The notes: a model not told the origin generated them from the sequence alone. 64,000 bases of DNA from Lentisphaerota bacterium (GCA_017134815.1 CP071032.1:186001-250000); one strand, 5' to 3'. Positions 9,031 to 18,295 are shown, counted from the stretch's first letter. Numbers and translations: made by a program.

Positions 9031-10533
9031 ATGAATAAAATAATGAATGCAAGTTTTATTTTCGTACTTTTTTTCATGACAGGAATGACTTTACGAGCGG
9101 AAGAGTGTGTTTTATGCGGGAACCAATGCAGCATCGGGGATAGCAAGGTAACTGATTCAGTTGAATTTGAACTCAGAAAAATGTACTTGGAAAAAATAAA
9201 GGAATATATTCGCTCTACACATTCGGAACTGTTGAAAAGTGATAATATTTTTGATTTGGATAAGCTTTGTGAGCTTTATAATATTCCTGCAAGAAAAGGA
9301 GTTTATCAAGACGATGAGTTATTTACTCTATTTTCTGAAGTTGAAAACCAAATGCAGTCCAGGCGGCTGGAAGGATCAATTGGCGATAGTCTGCCCTATG
9401 AGAAAATAAGGCCGGATATCAAAAACACGACCTTGAAGCTGGGCTTAGGTCAATCCGATTTTGAAATGCTGGAAAGTGATTCTAATATCGATACAATAAC
9501 CGTTTGTAACGAGTGTTCTCTTTGTGAGTCCTTGTTCAGCTATAATTTTACAGATTATTCTAGCGCGAAGACGCCTTTGAATATCCAGCTGGCATTGAAG
9601 TTTGACCGAATTGTAAATGGCTCTGATGTAATAATACTGTTAGGTGCTGGTAATGTTGCACAGTTTTTTCTTGATTACTTAAAACTTTTTTCTAATAAAA
9701 GTTTTGTGCTGGGGATTGATTTTTATGATGGGTCCCCAGACTGGTCAAACCCTGATTTAAATGCGGAAATTACGCGACTTGTGCATGAGACGATAGTAAA
9801 GGATTGCGAAAATTTTCCAGCAGATTTATCCAGTCTGATAATTGAATATGGTTTTCCTGTTCTGAGCTTTGAAAAATATTTTCCTGCCAAGTTACATCCC
9901 AATGCGGTCAGTTCCAGTACTTTTTTTGATCATTATGACTCTGTCGTTAGTTTTCTTGATGCACGCTGTCCAAATGCTGTATGCTTCGGGACAGCAACCG
10001 CACTTACTCAGTTAGCGCACTTAGTGAACTATGAGAAAGCGATTGAGGATAATTACAGACTTCTGGAGGAAGCCTCTAAGGAATTGAATATTGAAGCAGT
10101 ATCCATAGATGAGGCAAAAACTTCAAAGAAAACTGAATTGCAGGGATATAAATTTTATGCGCAAATGATTTCAACAAAGGTCTGCCGTCAAAAAGTAGCT
10201 GACAAAGTATGTCACTATTTTTATGCAGTAAATAAGGGTAATAACAAAAAGACGCCCTTTATTTTGCTGCTTAACGGAGGTTACGGGCTGTTAAGAAACC
10301 CAAGTACTTTCCACTTGGAAAAATATACAACTCAGCAGAGGCAACTATTAATTCAAAATTTAATAAAAGAAAAACTTCATGAAATGAATGTTGAAGACGC
10401 GAAAGTTACAGCTATATATGTTTCAACTTTAGGGACACGTGCGTCCAGGCTGTTTTCCAAAGAAGAAAATGCCTTTTTGAATGATTTTTGCCTTGATTAC
10501 GTCATGGTAGTGGACCGTACTGATATCAGGTAA
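9031..10533 (+). CDS. Exported CxxC protein, family A copy 4
   Basis: A 500-residue paralogue, closest by eye to copy 3. The signal peptide is about 1-23 (LRA), followed by CVLCG (C26, C29) and a second cluster VCNECSLC. The core has CELYNIPARKGVY, SIGDSLPYEKIR, NIQLALKFDRIV, IILLGAGN, VLGIDFYDGSPDWSNPDLN, RCPNAVCFGTAT, PFILLLNGGYGL and a C-terminal NDFCLDYVMV. The candidate His positions are Asn and Tyr. Of two in-frame ATGs (9025, 9031), the second is better spaced from AAGGA. It follows the family B/phosphoesterase gene by about 80 bp on the same strand, so co-transcription is plausible. Confidence 0.75.
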   Translation: MNKIMNASFIFVLFFMTGMTLRAEECVLCGNQCSIGDSKVTDSVEFELRKMYLEKIKEYIRSTHSELLKSDNIFDLDKLCELYNIPARKGVYQDDELFTLFSEVENQMQSRRLEGSIGDSLPYEKIRPDIKNTTLKLGLGQSDFEMLESDSNIDTITVCNECSLCESLFSYNFTDYSSAKTPLNIQLALKFDRIVNGSDVIILLGAGNVAQFFLDYLKLFSNKSFVLGIDFYDGSPDWSNPDLNAEITRLVHETIVKDCENFPADLSSLIIEYGFPVLSFEKYFPAKLHPNAVSSSTFFDHYDSVVSFLDARCPNAVCFGTATALTQLAHLVNYEKAIEDNYRLLEEASKELNIEAVSIDEAKTSKKTELQGYKFYAQMISTKVCRQKVADKVCHYFYAVNKGNNKKTPFILLLNGGYGLLRNPSTFHLEKYTTQQRQLLIQNLIKEKLHEMNVEDAKVTAIYVSTLGTRASRLFSKEENAFLNDFCLDYVMVVDRTDIR

Positions 10534-10617
10534 TTTTATCGGGCTTGTTTAACCAGAACTGCACAGCCAGAAATTCAACTTGAGAGAAAGATCAAATCTC
10601 AAGTCTGAAGGCTCACA

Positions 10618-10815
10618 ATGCCTTTTCTGTTTTTTGCTGAACAAGTCATAAAAGAAAAAAATCTGCATCTGTATCATGCAGATTGGCCTGTTGGTTTTTG
10701 TATGGCTATTGTTATGATTTTTGTGATAGTTTCGGCTTGTCAAGAATATTTTCAAAGCAGAAAAACTATAGCCTTGAACGATCTTGATTTAGACTATGTA
10801 ATGTTTTTTAAATAA
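10618..10815 (+). pseudogene. Decayed C-terminal remnant of a fifth family A copy
   Basis: The open frame has no signal peptide or ribosome site. Its first part, EQVIKEKNLH, resembles the QNLIKEKLHE of copy 4, and its end, LNDLDLDYVMFFK, matches copy 4's LNDFCLDYVMV. The intervening conserved strands are gone and replaced by a short hydrophobic stretch. It follows copy 4 directly on the same strand. I read it as the tail of a duplicated copy that has lost most of its sequence; an expressed 65-residue peptide is less likely. Confidence 0.45.
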
Positions 10816-11022
10816 ATTCTAAAGCAGTTATAAAATGGACTTATTGTTTCGAGAATTTTACAAAAAATGATAGAACCTCCCGCTCGGCAGGTATAAGCTT
10901 GCCGGGCAGGGGGGATAGTCTCGGTATTTAAGATTTAAATACGTGGCAAATTCAATTCAACCATAATATGGTATAAAACTTTCTTAGAATTTATTAGAGG
11001 TCTGCTTACTGAGTTATACAGT

Positions 11023-12411
11023 TCAATAGTCATCAATTTTTTCTTTTACTTCATCCACTGAGTCTCCTTGAAAATATATACTGTATTCTTCATTCATGAT
11101 TTTGTTTAAATCAAAAGCGCCCTCACTTCTGAGGATGCCGTAAGTTTTTCCTCGATAGGAGATAATATTAAAGTCTTTGTAGTTCTCATGAGCCAGTTCC
11201 GGCTGGAGGAAGCGGTAAATTTGATCTTTCACTTTATTTAATTCTGCTTTGACTTTATCCAGAGAGTATCCAGGGAAGTATGCGCTGTAACCCCCATTCA
11301 CGATTCTATTCATATCAAAAGCGCCTTCATCCTGGGGGATGCCATAAAATCTGCCCTGATGTTCAACTATATTAAATTTATGAAAGCTTTCGTAAGCCAG
11401 TTTCGGGTCCCCTTCAACAGGCTTGTCAGGCGCCTCACCTGAGTCTAATGGCCTGCATATGTGTTTAACGTTATCAACCCAGTCATGCAGTATACCGGAA
11501 TTAAATTCATCATCAGAATTATCAGCCAGTTGCCCAATACTATTCAGCATTGTGAAAAATTGATCATTCCGGGTTGTATTTTCTATGATTTGCTTTGCTG
11601 CATCTGCTAGTTCTGAGGTATTTAAAAGCAAAAAATATGTGACCATAATTTGGTCTCCTTTCTCACCAATTTTTGCAACCGTCCAAAAACTGGAGGCTTT
11701 GGATACAGGTAAAAATCTTGCATTATTGGGACCGCATAAATGAAAGTTCCAGTCATTCGAAACAGGCTCGGTATAAAACTCGACAGGTTGAGCCGACAGT
11801 TTCTCTATCGGGATACAATACTTTATTCCTCCTACTAAGCCTTTGGGGACAAATAAGCCTACAGGCATAACACAGGAGAATTCCTCTGTATTTTCATGTG
11901 GAAACAATTTTGTTGCAAAGCCATGGAAAGATATTCTCGATATTTCACCAACATGATTTGCTGAAGGATAATCAAGCGCCCAGCCTCCTCCATAACTTCC
12001 AATAACTACAGCAGTCACATAGCATTTTAAGTTATTGTTTGCAATAACCTCTCCCATGTTATCAAATTGAGAAATATGAGGAATTATCTGTTGTCTCATG
12101 GTTCGAGGCAGAGTCTCCAGTGCATATTCATTCATATTTATTACTAAAAGCGGAGCTCTGTAGGGGACTGGTTCAGAGGTAATATTATAAGAATTGTCCT
12201 GAGAAATGAATATTTCCGGTATTTCCTGATATAAGGTACTATAATACCTGCCTGAAGCTTGACTCAGCTCCCAGGCCGGTAAAATACTCCATTGCATGAA
12301 AAGACGGTTATGCCATTCTTCGTCAAAATTTAGCAGCTTTACTTGGCCTGGAGATTTTATTGAAGATAAAAGACTGAAAATTGTAATTAAGCTTAGAAAC
12401 CATCTACTCAT
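11023..12411 (-). CDS. Exported family B protein with two C-terminal 55-residue repeats
   Basis: A 462-residue protein with signal peptide about 1-22. Residues about 25-320 are the family B domain: LPRTMRQQIIP, QFDNMGEVIANNNLKC, TAVVIG, FHGF, GLFVPKGLVGG, SSFWTVAKIGEKGD and VTYFLLLNT. These match the genes at 7207 and 12781. Residues 339-398 and 407-462 are two copies of a repeat with the pattern F-N-I-x5-G-x-x-Y-G-I-x-x-x-E-G-A-F-D, then YSxYF. The same repeat occurs six times in the glycosyltransferase at 23475. The function is unknown; the repeat may be a binding or anchoring module. The start is ATG 12411, preceded by AGGGGC. Confidence 0.75.
   Translation of the reverse strand: MSRWFLSLITIFSLLSSIKSPGQVKLLNFDEEWHNRLFMQWSILPAWELSQASGRYYSTLYQEIPEIFISQDNSYNITSEPVPYRAPLLVINMNEYALETLPRTMRQQIIPHISQFDNMGEVIANNNLKCYVTAVVIGSYGGGWALDYPSANHVGEISRISFHGFATKLFPHENTEEFSCVMPVGLFVPKGLVGGIKYCIPIEKLSAQPVEFYTEPVSNDWNFHLCGPNNARFLPVSKASSFWTVAKIGEKGDQIMVTYFLLLNTSELADAAKQIIENTTRNDQFFTMLNSIGQLADNSDDEFNSGILHDWVDNVKHICRPLDSGEAPDKPVEGDPKLAYESFHKFNIVEHQGRFYGIPQDEGAFDMNRIVNGGYSAYFPGYSLDKVKAELNKVKDQIYRFLQPELAHENYKDFNIISYRGKTYGILRSEGAFDLNKIMNEEYSIYFQGDSVDEVKEKIDDY
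11026..11397 (-). repeat. Two tandem copies of the FNI-YGI-EGAFD protein repeat
   Basis: These are the repeat units of the family B protein at residues 339-398 and 407-462. Both carry FNI, a basic-Gly turn, YGI, DEGAFD or SEGAFD, then YSxYF, and a charged helix with D-K/E-V-K. Divergence between the two units is much greater than among the last three units of the glycosyltransferase array. Confidence 0.7.
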
Positions 12412-12725
12412 TACTGCCCCTGATTTTTCTATTTTAGTAAGTTAAAGATATTAAAATGAATAAAACAATTCAACGCATCGGATTATTTTAAGACGAATCA
12501 ACAGCCTAACTCTTACTCAAAAATTAGAATGATACAAGTGAATATTAGTCTTTTTGTGCTTACCATTGCTCATAAATTAAGTATGTATTTAGCTAATTAT
12601 ATCAGCCCTAATAACTAGAAAATTATTGTTTTTATTAGCAGTTTAAGCAGCGATCGAGCCTGTTTTTCAGTATTCGATATGATATTTATTAAAAGAAGCC
12701 ACTGTATATATAATTAAGGATAAAA
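12412..12725. other. Intergenic, AT-rich, no gene
   Basis: It separates two family B genes on the minus strand. No ORF is worth calling. The left end holds the upstream region of the gene starting at 12411; the right end abuts the terminator at 12726. Confidence 0.5.
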
Positions 12726-12774
12726 GCAATCACTATCGAAATGGGTACTGAAAGTATATTTCGATAGTGATTGC
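12726..12774 (-). terminator. Strong rho-independent terminator of the 12781 gene
   Basis: A perfect 17-bp stem (GCAATCACTATCGAAAT and its complement) encloses a 15-base loop. On the minus strand it is followed by TTTTA. It begins six bases after the stop codon of the family B gene ending at 12781. Confidence 0.85.
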
Positions 12775-12780
12775 AAAATG

Positions 12781-13764
12781 TCAGATCACTGGGTCATCAG
12801 GGTTAAATGGCCTGCTGACATGAGCAATGTTTTCTACCCAGTCGCGCAGCACACCTTTGCTGAATTCATCTAGGTTGAGGTCTTCACCAACCTGTATTAC
12901 CGCTGCCAGCATTATATAAAAATTGTTGTTTTCAAAAACAGCTCTTCTCACTGCGTCAGAAATACGTGGAGTATTACACAACAAATGATAAGTTACATAG
13001 ATATTTTCACCATAGTCTCCAATTTTTGCAACGGTCCAAAAGCTGGATACTTCTGCAATAGGTACGAACCTTGCATTATTTGGCGAGCATCTGAAAATAT
13101 TCTCATTATTTTCGTCTTGATGACAACTTACGTGAATACTGGCAAACCTCTCCATAGGAAAAGTTTCATCAGACGCTGCAAGAACACCCTTGGCAACAAA
13201 CATGCCGACAGGAATATCTCTGGCGAAATTAACCTCTTCAGGTGGATCCGCATTCTCTTGAGCTTCAGCGTTTTTTTCTGACAATAAACCATGATATGAT
13301 ATATTGAATTCTTTGCCGACCAAGGTCTCATCATCAGGGTGCGAGCCCTTGCCGGTAATTACGGCAGTAACAAAACACCTGAGATTTGCTATTGCCATGA
13401 TTTCACCAATATTCTGGAACTGGGTGACACCAGGTATTATGCTCTGTCGCATATTTCGTGGTGCTAGTTCGAGCATGTCTGAAGAAGCATTGATAATTAA
13501 AATTTTCTGACGGTATAAGTATTCCTCATCGGTATATTGACCAATAGCAGGAACTTCCGGAATAAATGCATAGCGCCAGTTAACTGGGTTACTTACGCTC
13601 CAGTAAGGATAAAAACTCCATTGTCTGGCATACTGTACAGCATCTACGTAGTTGCTGGTTGAAGAGGTATCGACAGCATCATCACACCTTCTGGGCTGTG
13701 CCAAAACCTGAAATGTCAGCAATTGCGATATAAAAATTATGGCTAACAATATTTTCTTTTTCAT
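12781..13764 (-). CDS. Exported family B protein, minimal single-domain form
   Basis: A 327-residue protein: a signal peptide (about 1-22, ending near QVLAQ) and then the family B domain alone. Shared landmarks are LAPRNMRQSIIP, QFQNIGEIMAIANLRC, TAVITGKGSH, FNISYHGL, GMFVAKGVLAA, SSFWTVAKIGDYGE, VTYHLLCNTP and DEFSKGVLRDWVENIAH. Because it lacks both the phosphoesterase and the repeats, it defines the domain boundaries in its two relatives. The start is ATG 13764 behind AAGGAG with 8-base spacing; an in-frame ATG seven codons upstream has no site. The function is unknown. Confidence 0.75.
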   Translation of the reverse strand: MKKKILLAIIFISQLLTFQVLAQPRRCDDAVDTSSTSNYVDAVQYARQWSFYPYWSVSNPVNWRYAFIPEVPAIGQYTDEEYLYRQKILIINASSDMLELAPRNMRQSIIPGVTQFQNIGEIMAIANLRCFVTAVITGKGSHPDDETLVGKEFNISYHGLLSEKNAEAQENADPPEEVNFARDIPVGMFVAKGVLAASDETFPMERFASIHVSCHQDENNENIFRCSPNNARFVPIAEVSSFWTVAKIGDYGENIYVTYHLLCNTPRISDAVRRAVFENNNFYIMLAAVIQVGEDLNLDEFSKGVLRDWVENIAHVSRPFNPDDPVI

Positions 13765-14647
13765 AATTTTTCTCCTTAACCTCAAAATGTAAAATAGAAC
13801 TTCCCTATGCTGATAATAGTTATTATTCTTAAACTTTCAACCGATTTTTTAGCAGCTCATTAATAATTTAAGTAAATTTTCTGTAAATCTGCTAGCATAA
13901 AGGGCTAAAAGCTCAACTAAGGTCAGCTGAACAGGGGGACAGCAATGAGCATGGAGAGGCAGTTGAATTAATTCCGTTGAGTGCATTTCTTTTAGAAAGC
14001 TGGTATATGTAATGAATTTTCACTTTTTATTTTTTAGAAAATAAGAGCTGCCTAATTAAAATCAGGGTTATTGATTTCCAGTTTACTTGATTCTTTATAT
14101 CTCTGTGTGCGGCGAAGGCGAATATGCAATACAGTTTGCCCTATTTATTGTGTGAACAACTAATTAAAATCACTTTCCTGTCTGTTTTAAAAATATAGCA
14201 ATATCCCAAAACCTTTTTGCCTATAAATTTTTAATGAAATCCATTTTTTAATGCATAAATTTATTGAGCTTAGCCTGTCATTATTGCTGGGAATATTGAA
14301 ATATTAATACAATTTATTTTTACTTTGAATTTACAGCGGTTACTTACCGGGATTAAGCTCAGAGTTCTATAGAAAAGTGTCTGATTTTTAAGAACTATAT
14401 AAAATACCATGATGTCTTCCTTTCCAAAGCACGGCAACAGTGTATTTAATAATCTGCTTTTGCTTACAACAATCCTAGTATGTAGTCACACCTTTATTGC
14501 GCGGCCGCATCATAAACGAAATCCTTAAAAGGTTTAAAATGATCAATTTTCCTCAATAACTATTTCATTTGTTAAATAATTTTCAGCCAGACTTTGAAAA
14601 CGAAACAACTTTTTTAAAAATCTTTCTAAAAATCAAGGGATAAAAAA
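13765..14647. other. Intergenic, about 880 bp, no convincing gene
   Basis: It holds the divergent upstream regions of 13764 (-) and 14648 (+). A GAACAGGGGGACAGC stretch near 13930 repeats the G-rich leader motif but is not followed by a gene. At 14409-14528 a 39-codon frame with a hydrophobic Leu/Thr run looks like an isolated signal peptide. It lacks a ribosome site and is probably a remnant. Confidence 0.4.
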
Positions 14648-16003
14648 ATGGGCATATATTTATTTGGCGACATTCACGGCAACCTGAGGGCATACAGAAT
14701 CATAAAAGATTACCTCGAAAGAGAATTAAAGGAGAATGACCAGGTTATATGTGTTGGTGATCTGATTGACCGAGGGCCGGATTCTGCGAAAATTATGATA
14801 GATTACTCGATGCTGATGCAGTCTGATCCCCGCTATCATTTTATATTCGGAAACCATGAATGGATGCTGGCCAAAGCCTTTACGACCAAAGCCGGGTATA
14901 TCAGCTGGTTCAAAAACGGAGGTACCACATTGACAAAAGAGCTGCATAACAAGGCAGATCCAAAGTTATATGAAGAGTTTTTTGATTCTTTTTACTTCCT
15001 GCTTGAATCTGGAGTTGGACGAATATATCTGCGAACCAAACATGCATATGTAATAACTCATTCAGGCATGACAACTCAGGCAATGAGAGATAAGGGAAGC
15101 AGTAGAGATCATAACCCCAAAATATATGCAAGGCTCTGGTCCAGAGCTGGCGACAGCGAAGAAAAACAGGGATTTTCAAAATTAAGACGCGGAATACATC
15201 TGGACAACACCCACAGAAAGTATCATGTCTTTGGGCATTCAGCCAAAAGCAAGGATGATATAGATAGACGATGGAACCAGTCTTATGATTCATATGCTAA
15301 AAATCAGGAGTTCTTTTTGCCGCTTGATACCGGACTGTGCAAGAAGCACACCGGTAATGATGCGCATGTAGCACTGGGGTACATAGCTGGTGCAAATGAC
15401 TCTTTTTCAAGGCCGCACCGTGTATTTTTATTTCCAACTCTGGGGGAGACCCTTGAATACAAAAAAGATTCAAAGTTTCGCGACAGTTATTTCAGCGGAA
15501 GATTCTTTAGTATGAATGAAAACTACTTGAAAAAATGGGGTGATGAGTGCCTTGACGGGGCAAAATCCGGAGAATGTTTCCTGCGGTCAAAACAGATTGC
15601 CTATACTAATTCGAGATACAGAAATATTGTCCTGGATGACTACAGGTCTTTAAGCACATCTTTAAATTCCCCGATTATTGAAGATCTGCCCCTGGAAAGG
15701 GAATCAAATGGTGAGCTTTATAACTACATTATCAAGCGCCGCAAGGAGAGTACCATGGGGCGTCATGCTTTGTGGGTATCTAAAAGCTTTCAAAAGCAAA
15801 GCAAGGTGGATGCTGCATGTTGGGCTTACGCCATTATTTTTGGTATTATAGATAAAGAAGACGTCACGGTGCAGGACGCTAAAACTTATTACAAGGCTTT
15901 AATGCAGGGGAGGCTGAATAAAGCGGTAAAGAATACCTTTAGTAAAGGTGGAGATGCAATAGGTGAGAGTTTTCTCAAAAACTTGAAGCAGCTTGTCAAG
16001 TAA
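14648..16003 (+). CDS. PPP-type metallophosphatase with a novel C-terminal extension
   Basis: A 451-residue protein with no signal peptide. Residues 1-250 form a bacterial/lambda-type serine-threonine phosphatase fold with the complete ligand set: GDIHGN (D8, H10), GDLIDRGPDS, GNHEWML, THSGM and VFGHSAKS. ARLWSR supplies the usual arginine region. Residues about 255-451 have no resemblance I recognise; they include Lys/Arg-rich stretches and an amphipathic C-terminus. Likely activities are protein phosphatase or diadenosine polyphosphatase, in the cytoplasm. The start is ATG 14648 with AAGGGA upstream. It lies in the exported-family block and is the second phosphoesterase there. Confidence 0.8.
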   Translation: MGIYLFGDIHGNLRAYRIIKDYLERELKENDQVICVGDLIDRGPDSAKIMIDYSMLMQSDPRYHFIFGNHEWMLAKAFTTKAGYISWFKNGGTTLTKELHNKADPKLYEEFFDSFYFLLESGVGRIYLRTKHAYVITHSGMTTQAMRDKGSSRDHNPKIYARLWSRAGDSEEKQGFSKLRRGIHLDNTHRKYHVFGHSAKSKDDIDRRWNQSYDSYAKNQEFFLPLDTGLCKKHTGNDAHVALGYIAGANDSFSRPHRVFLFPTLGETLEYKKDSKFRDSYFSGRFFSMNENYLKKWGDECLDGAKSGECFLRSKQIAYTNSRYRNIVLDDYRSLSTSLNSPIIEDLPLERESNGELYNYIIKRRKESTMGRHALWVSKSFQKQSKVDAACWAYAIIFGIIDKEDVTVQDAKTYYKALMQGRLNKAVKNTFSKGGDAIGESFLKNLKQLVK

Positions 16004-16015
16004 CTAAATAAATTA

Positions 16016-16066
16016 AATCCCTCAGTGAGCCTTAGTATCTGAATTTGTGCTTGCTGAGGGATTTTA
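16016..16066 (+). terminator. Terminator after the PPP-type phosphatase
   Basis: AATCCCTCAG and CTGAGGGATT form a 10-bp stem around a long, partly pairing loop, followed by TTT. It starts 13 bases after the stop at 16003. Confidence 0.6.
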
Positions 16067-16501
16067 GACATTATGCCTTAAAATCATCTTGCATAACCCC
16101 AATATTCTCCACCAGCTGCCCTTCCGGAGCTTACCGGCTGAAAATATCTACTGCTTCATGAAGCAAGATCAAGATACTGCAATGATACTGTGACAGTCAG
16201 ACTTACTTTCAATATTCCGGAACCGGTCATGATGAAAATTTGAATTAAACATCTACTTAACAAAGTTAGAATTTAATTAAAACAGGAACAATATAATCTC
16301 ACTCCAAGTCTTACTTAGCGATCGACAGCAATTTTATTGTGTGTCTTTTCCCGGGTAGTTTAAAAGAGTCTTCACTAATTTAATGAATAATTTTGCAATA
16401 GTTTATGGTCTTATATTGTTGTGCCTTAAGCATTATTTTTTTGAAGGGGGAACTGTTAAAATCATGACAAGAATATTTATAACATGAAAGTTTAAGAAAT
16501 A
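16067..16501. other. Intergenic, no gene; G-rich motif before the next gene
   Basis: No ORF is supported. At about 16444, GAAGGGGGAACTGTTAAAATC combines the two elements of the leader at 566-591 (a G5 run and CTGTTAA) without the hairpin, about 50 bases before the start of the family C gene. Confidence 0.4.
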
Positions 16502-17767
16502 ATGAGAAGAATTTGCGGCGCTTATGAATTTACTCCTGATAAAATATTAAGTTATCTAACCATGCACAGGGCAACCTTAATAAATACTGAAATCCTGTAC
16601 AATTCATCAGAAGAGGCATTCTATATCAGAAATCTGACAATGGCCGAAAGAAAAACTGAAAACTACTGGAGTGAAAATCCGACCGAAACCTGGCTGGGGC
16701 TGCAGTTGATGCTTGAAAACGATATGCTTGAAAAAGGTTTATCGGGACATCTTGAGGAATGGCTGCGCCGACATACTGGCAGCATGAGAAACACAAATCC
16801 ATGTTTCGCCTATGACTTACGGGTAATGCTGGAGTCCTATGTGAGCTATAGAGAAATGAAAAGAAGGCAAATTATCGGCTCCAGACCAGTACCTGATATT
16901 GTTATGGAAGCAGAGGAATCAAAGTATTCTTATAAGACCATTGAAGACATGAAAGAAGATATTTTCAAAGCTTTTCTGGCAACGTGTTATCAAGGCATCG
17001 TCGTTTTAGGACAAGCCCATAAGCAGGGAGATTACGCGGCATCTTCATTTGTGCTTGAGTTCTGTGAATTTCTGAAGTATTCCCGCAGTTCGGAAGCGTT
17101 AAGGCCAATTGTTTTTGATGAGATTTGCCCCGGAGATTTACGAACCTATCAACGAAGAGGTTCAATGAGTAATTTAACGGGCATATCTGCTGCCGGCAGC
17201 TACTCAAATCCAAATTTGGCTGCGGCCTGTTATGACAGAGGCAGCCTGAAATACGAATATATTAACCGGCTTTCAAGGCTTTGTCACGGGCCGTATTTTT
17301 TTGATGATGCTTTGACTGACATTAAAACAGCTCCGAGGACTTTTGATACAGCAGAGGAGAACAGGCAGTTTGCAAAGTACTGCTTCATGCAGAAAAGTTC
17401 ACATGGAGCGAGAAATATGGCTCGATTGCAGAATGAAGCGGTTGGGGGGCGGAGTGATAATCTCCGTTTATTGAATAATGAATTTATTGCGATTCGTATT
17501 CTGCATAATTTACCTGATGAAAGTCAAGTCCTGGTCCCCATCGGCTTCAGTCATTTATTTACCCTGCAGGCACCTGCCTTAGACAAAAGGGTCTTAAGTT
17601 TGCAGGAGTGGCTGAAAAAGTTATCAAAAAGCATTCCAGTCACGGCAATTCGCTGCTTCAAGGCAGCGGTCCCGGAATTTAAAGTGTATGCAGATAACGC
17701 CCACGGTATTTCCTACGAAATAAAATGGCCGACAGCCTACTGCCTGGACAGGCACCGCTACAGGTAA
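16502..17767 (+). CDS. Family C protein copy 2, non-exported, GQxH and PIGxxHLF motifs
   Basis: A 421-residue protein with no signal peptide or membrane segment. The N-terminal 150 residues contain a helical region seen only here. YQGIVVLGQAHKQGDYA (H173) and LLNNEFIAIRI followed by VLVPIGFSHLF (H351) are the two landmarks shared with the gene at 3768. The order of strand-H, long helical stretch, helix and strand-G-x-x-H is that of the EreA/ChaN/TraB-GumN superfamily. Family A proteins show the same arrangement after their CxxC region. This copy could be a cytoplasmic enzyme or partner related to the exported set. The ribosome site is weak and the ATG at 16502 is uncertain. The superfamily placement is inference. 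Confidence 0.6.
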   Translation: MRRICGAYEFTPDKILSYLTMHRATLINTEILYNSSEEAFYIRNLTMAERKTENYWSENPTETWLGLQLMLENDMLEKGLSGHLEEWLRRHTGSMRNTNPCFAYDLRVMLESYVSYREMKRRQIIGSRPVPDIVMEAEESKYSYKTIEDMKEDIFKAFLATCYQGIVVLGQAHKQGDYAASSFVLEFCEFLKYSRSSEALRPIVFDEICPGDLRTYQRRGSMSNLTGISAAGSYSNPNLAAACYDRGSLKYEYINRLSRLCHGPYFFDDALTDIKTAPRTFDTAEENRQFAKYCFMQKSSHGARNMARLQNEAVGGRSDNLRLLNNEFIAIRILHNLPDESQVLVPIGFSHLFTLQAPALDKRVLSLQEWLKKLSKSIPVTAIRCFKAAVPEFKVYADNAHGISYEIKWPTAYCLDRHRYR

Positions 17768-18295
17768 ACAAAAAAAGACCAGCAAAAAGCATATAGATAG
17801 AAACTGGTTAGAAGGACAGGGCTTTGTCCAAGAAGAACGGGAATATTGATAAGTGGTTATAAATTGGATATTTTAAACTTAGATTAATGTTTGCAGAAAT
17901 TCTGTATTTAGCACATTTACGACAATTTTTGTTTAGGAAAACTATAAACCTTACAATTGATCGCAATTCTTAACTACGTTCCTTTAAGTACTGGTTTTAC
18001 TTTTTTGCTTTTTTTGGGATTGTTTTCTATGGTGGTTTTAGGAACTATGGAATTTCAATTTAAATATGGGAAAGAGGGGCTGGGAATATCATTGGAATTC
18101 AGTGAAAAATCATGATAGTGGAACTGCCTGCTGATTCTGCCGTTTGGATATTCAAAAAAATGGACCAATATGTAAAAAACTCCACCTGGAATTTATTATA
18201 TATTTATGGAGAGAATTTCAGAATGAGATCAGGCTGGAGGGGAAATACGATAATTGTCATATAAGATATACTTTCCACACTAGAGTAATATAAAA
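17768..18295. other. Intergenic, possible debris of a LarA-like gene
   Basis: No intact gene. At 18047-18115 a 22-codon frame reads MEFQFKYGKEGLGISLEF and then stops. YGKEGL at the N-terminus recalls the start of nickel-dependent lactate racemase family proteins. A second frame just after it reads IVELPADSAVW and also ends quickly. This could be a decayed gene start, but the match is short. Confidence 0.25.

Noticed and set aside
14409..14528. 39-codon signal-peptide-like frame
   Set aside because: It has no ribosome site, no mature domain and no homologue I recognise; probably debris.
18047..18115. LarA (lactate racemase)-like gene start
   Set aside because: Only about 20 residues resemble the family and the frame stops; it is kept as a low-confidence note in the gap description rather than called as a gene.
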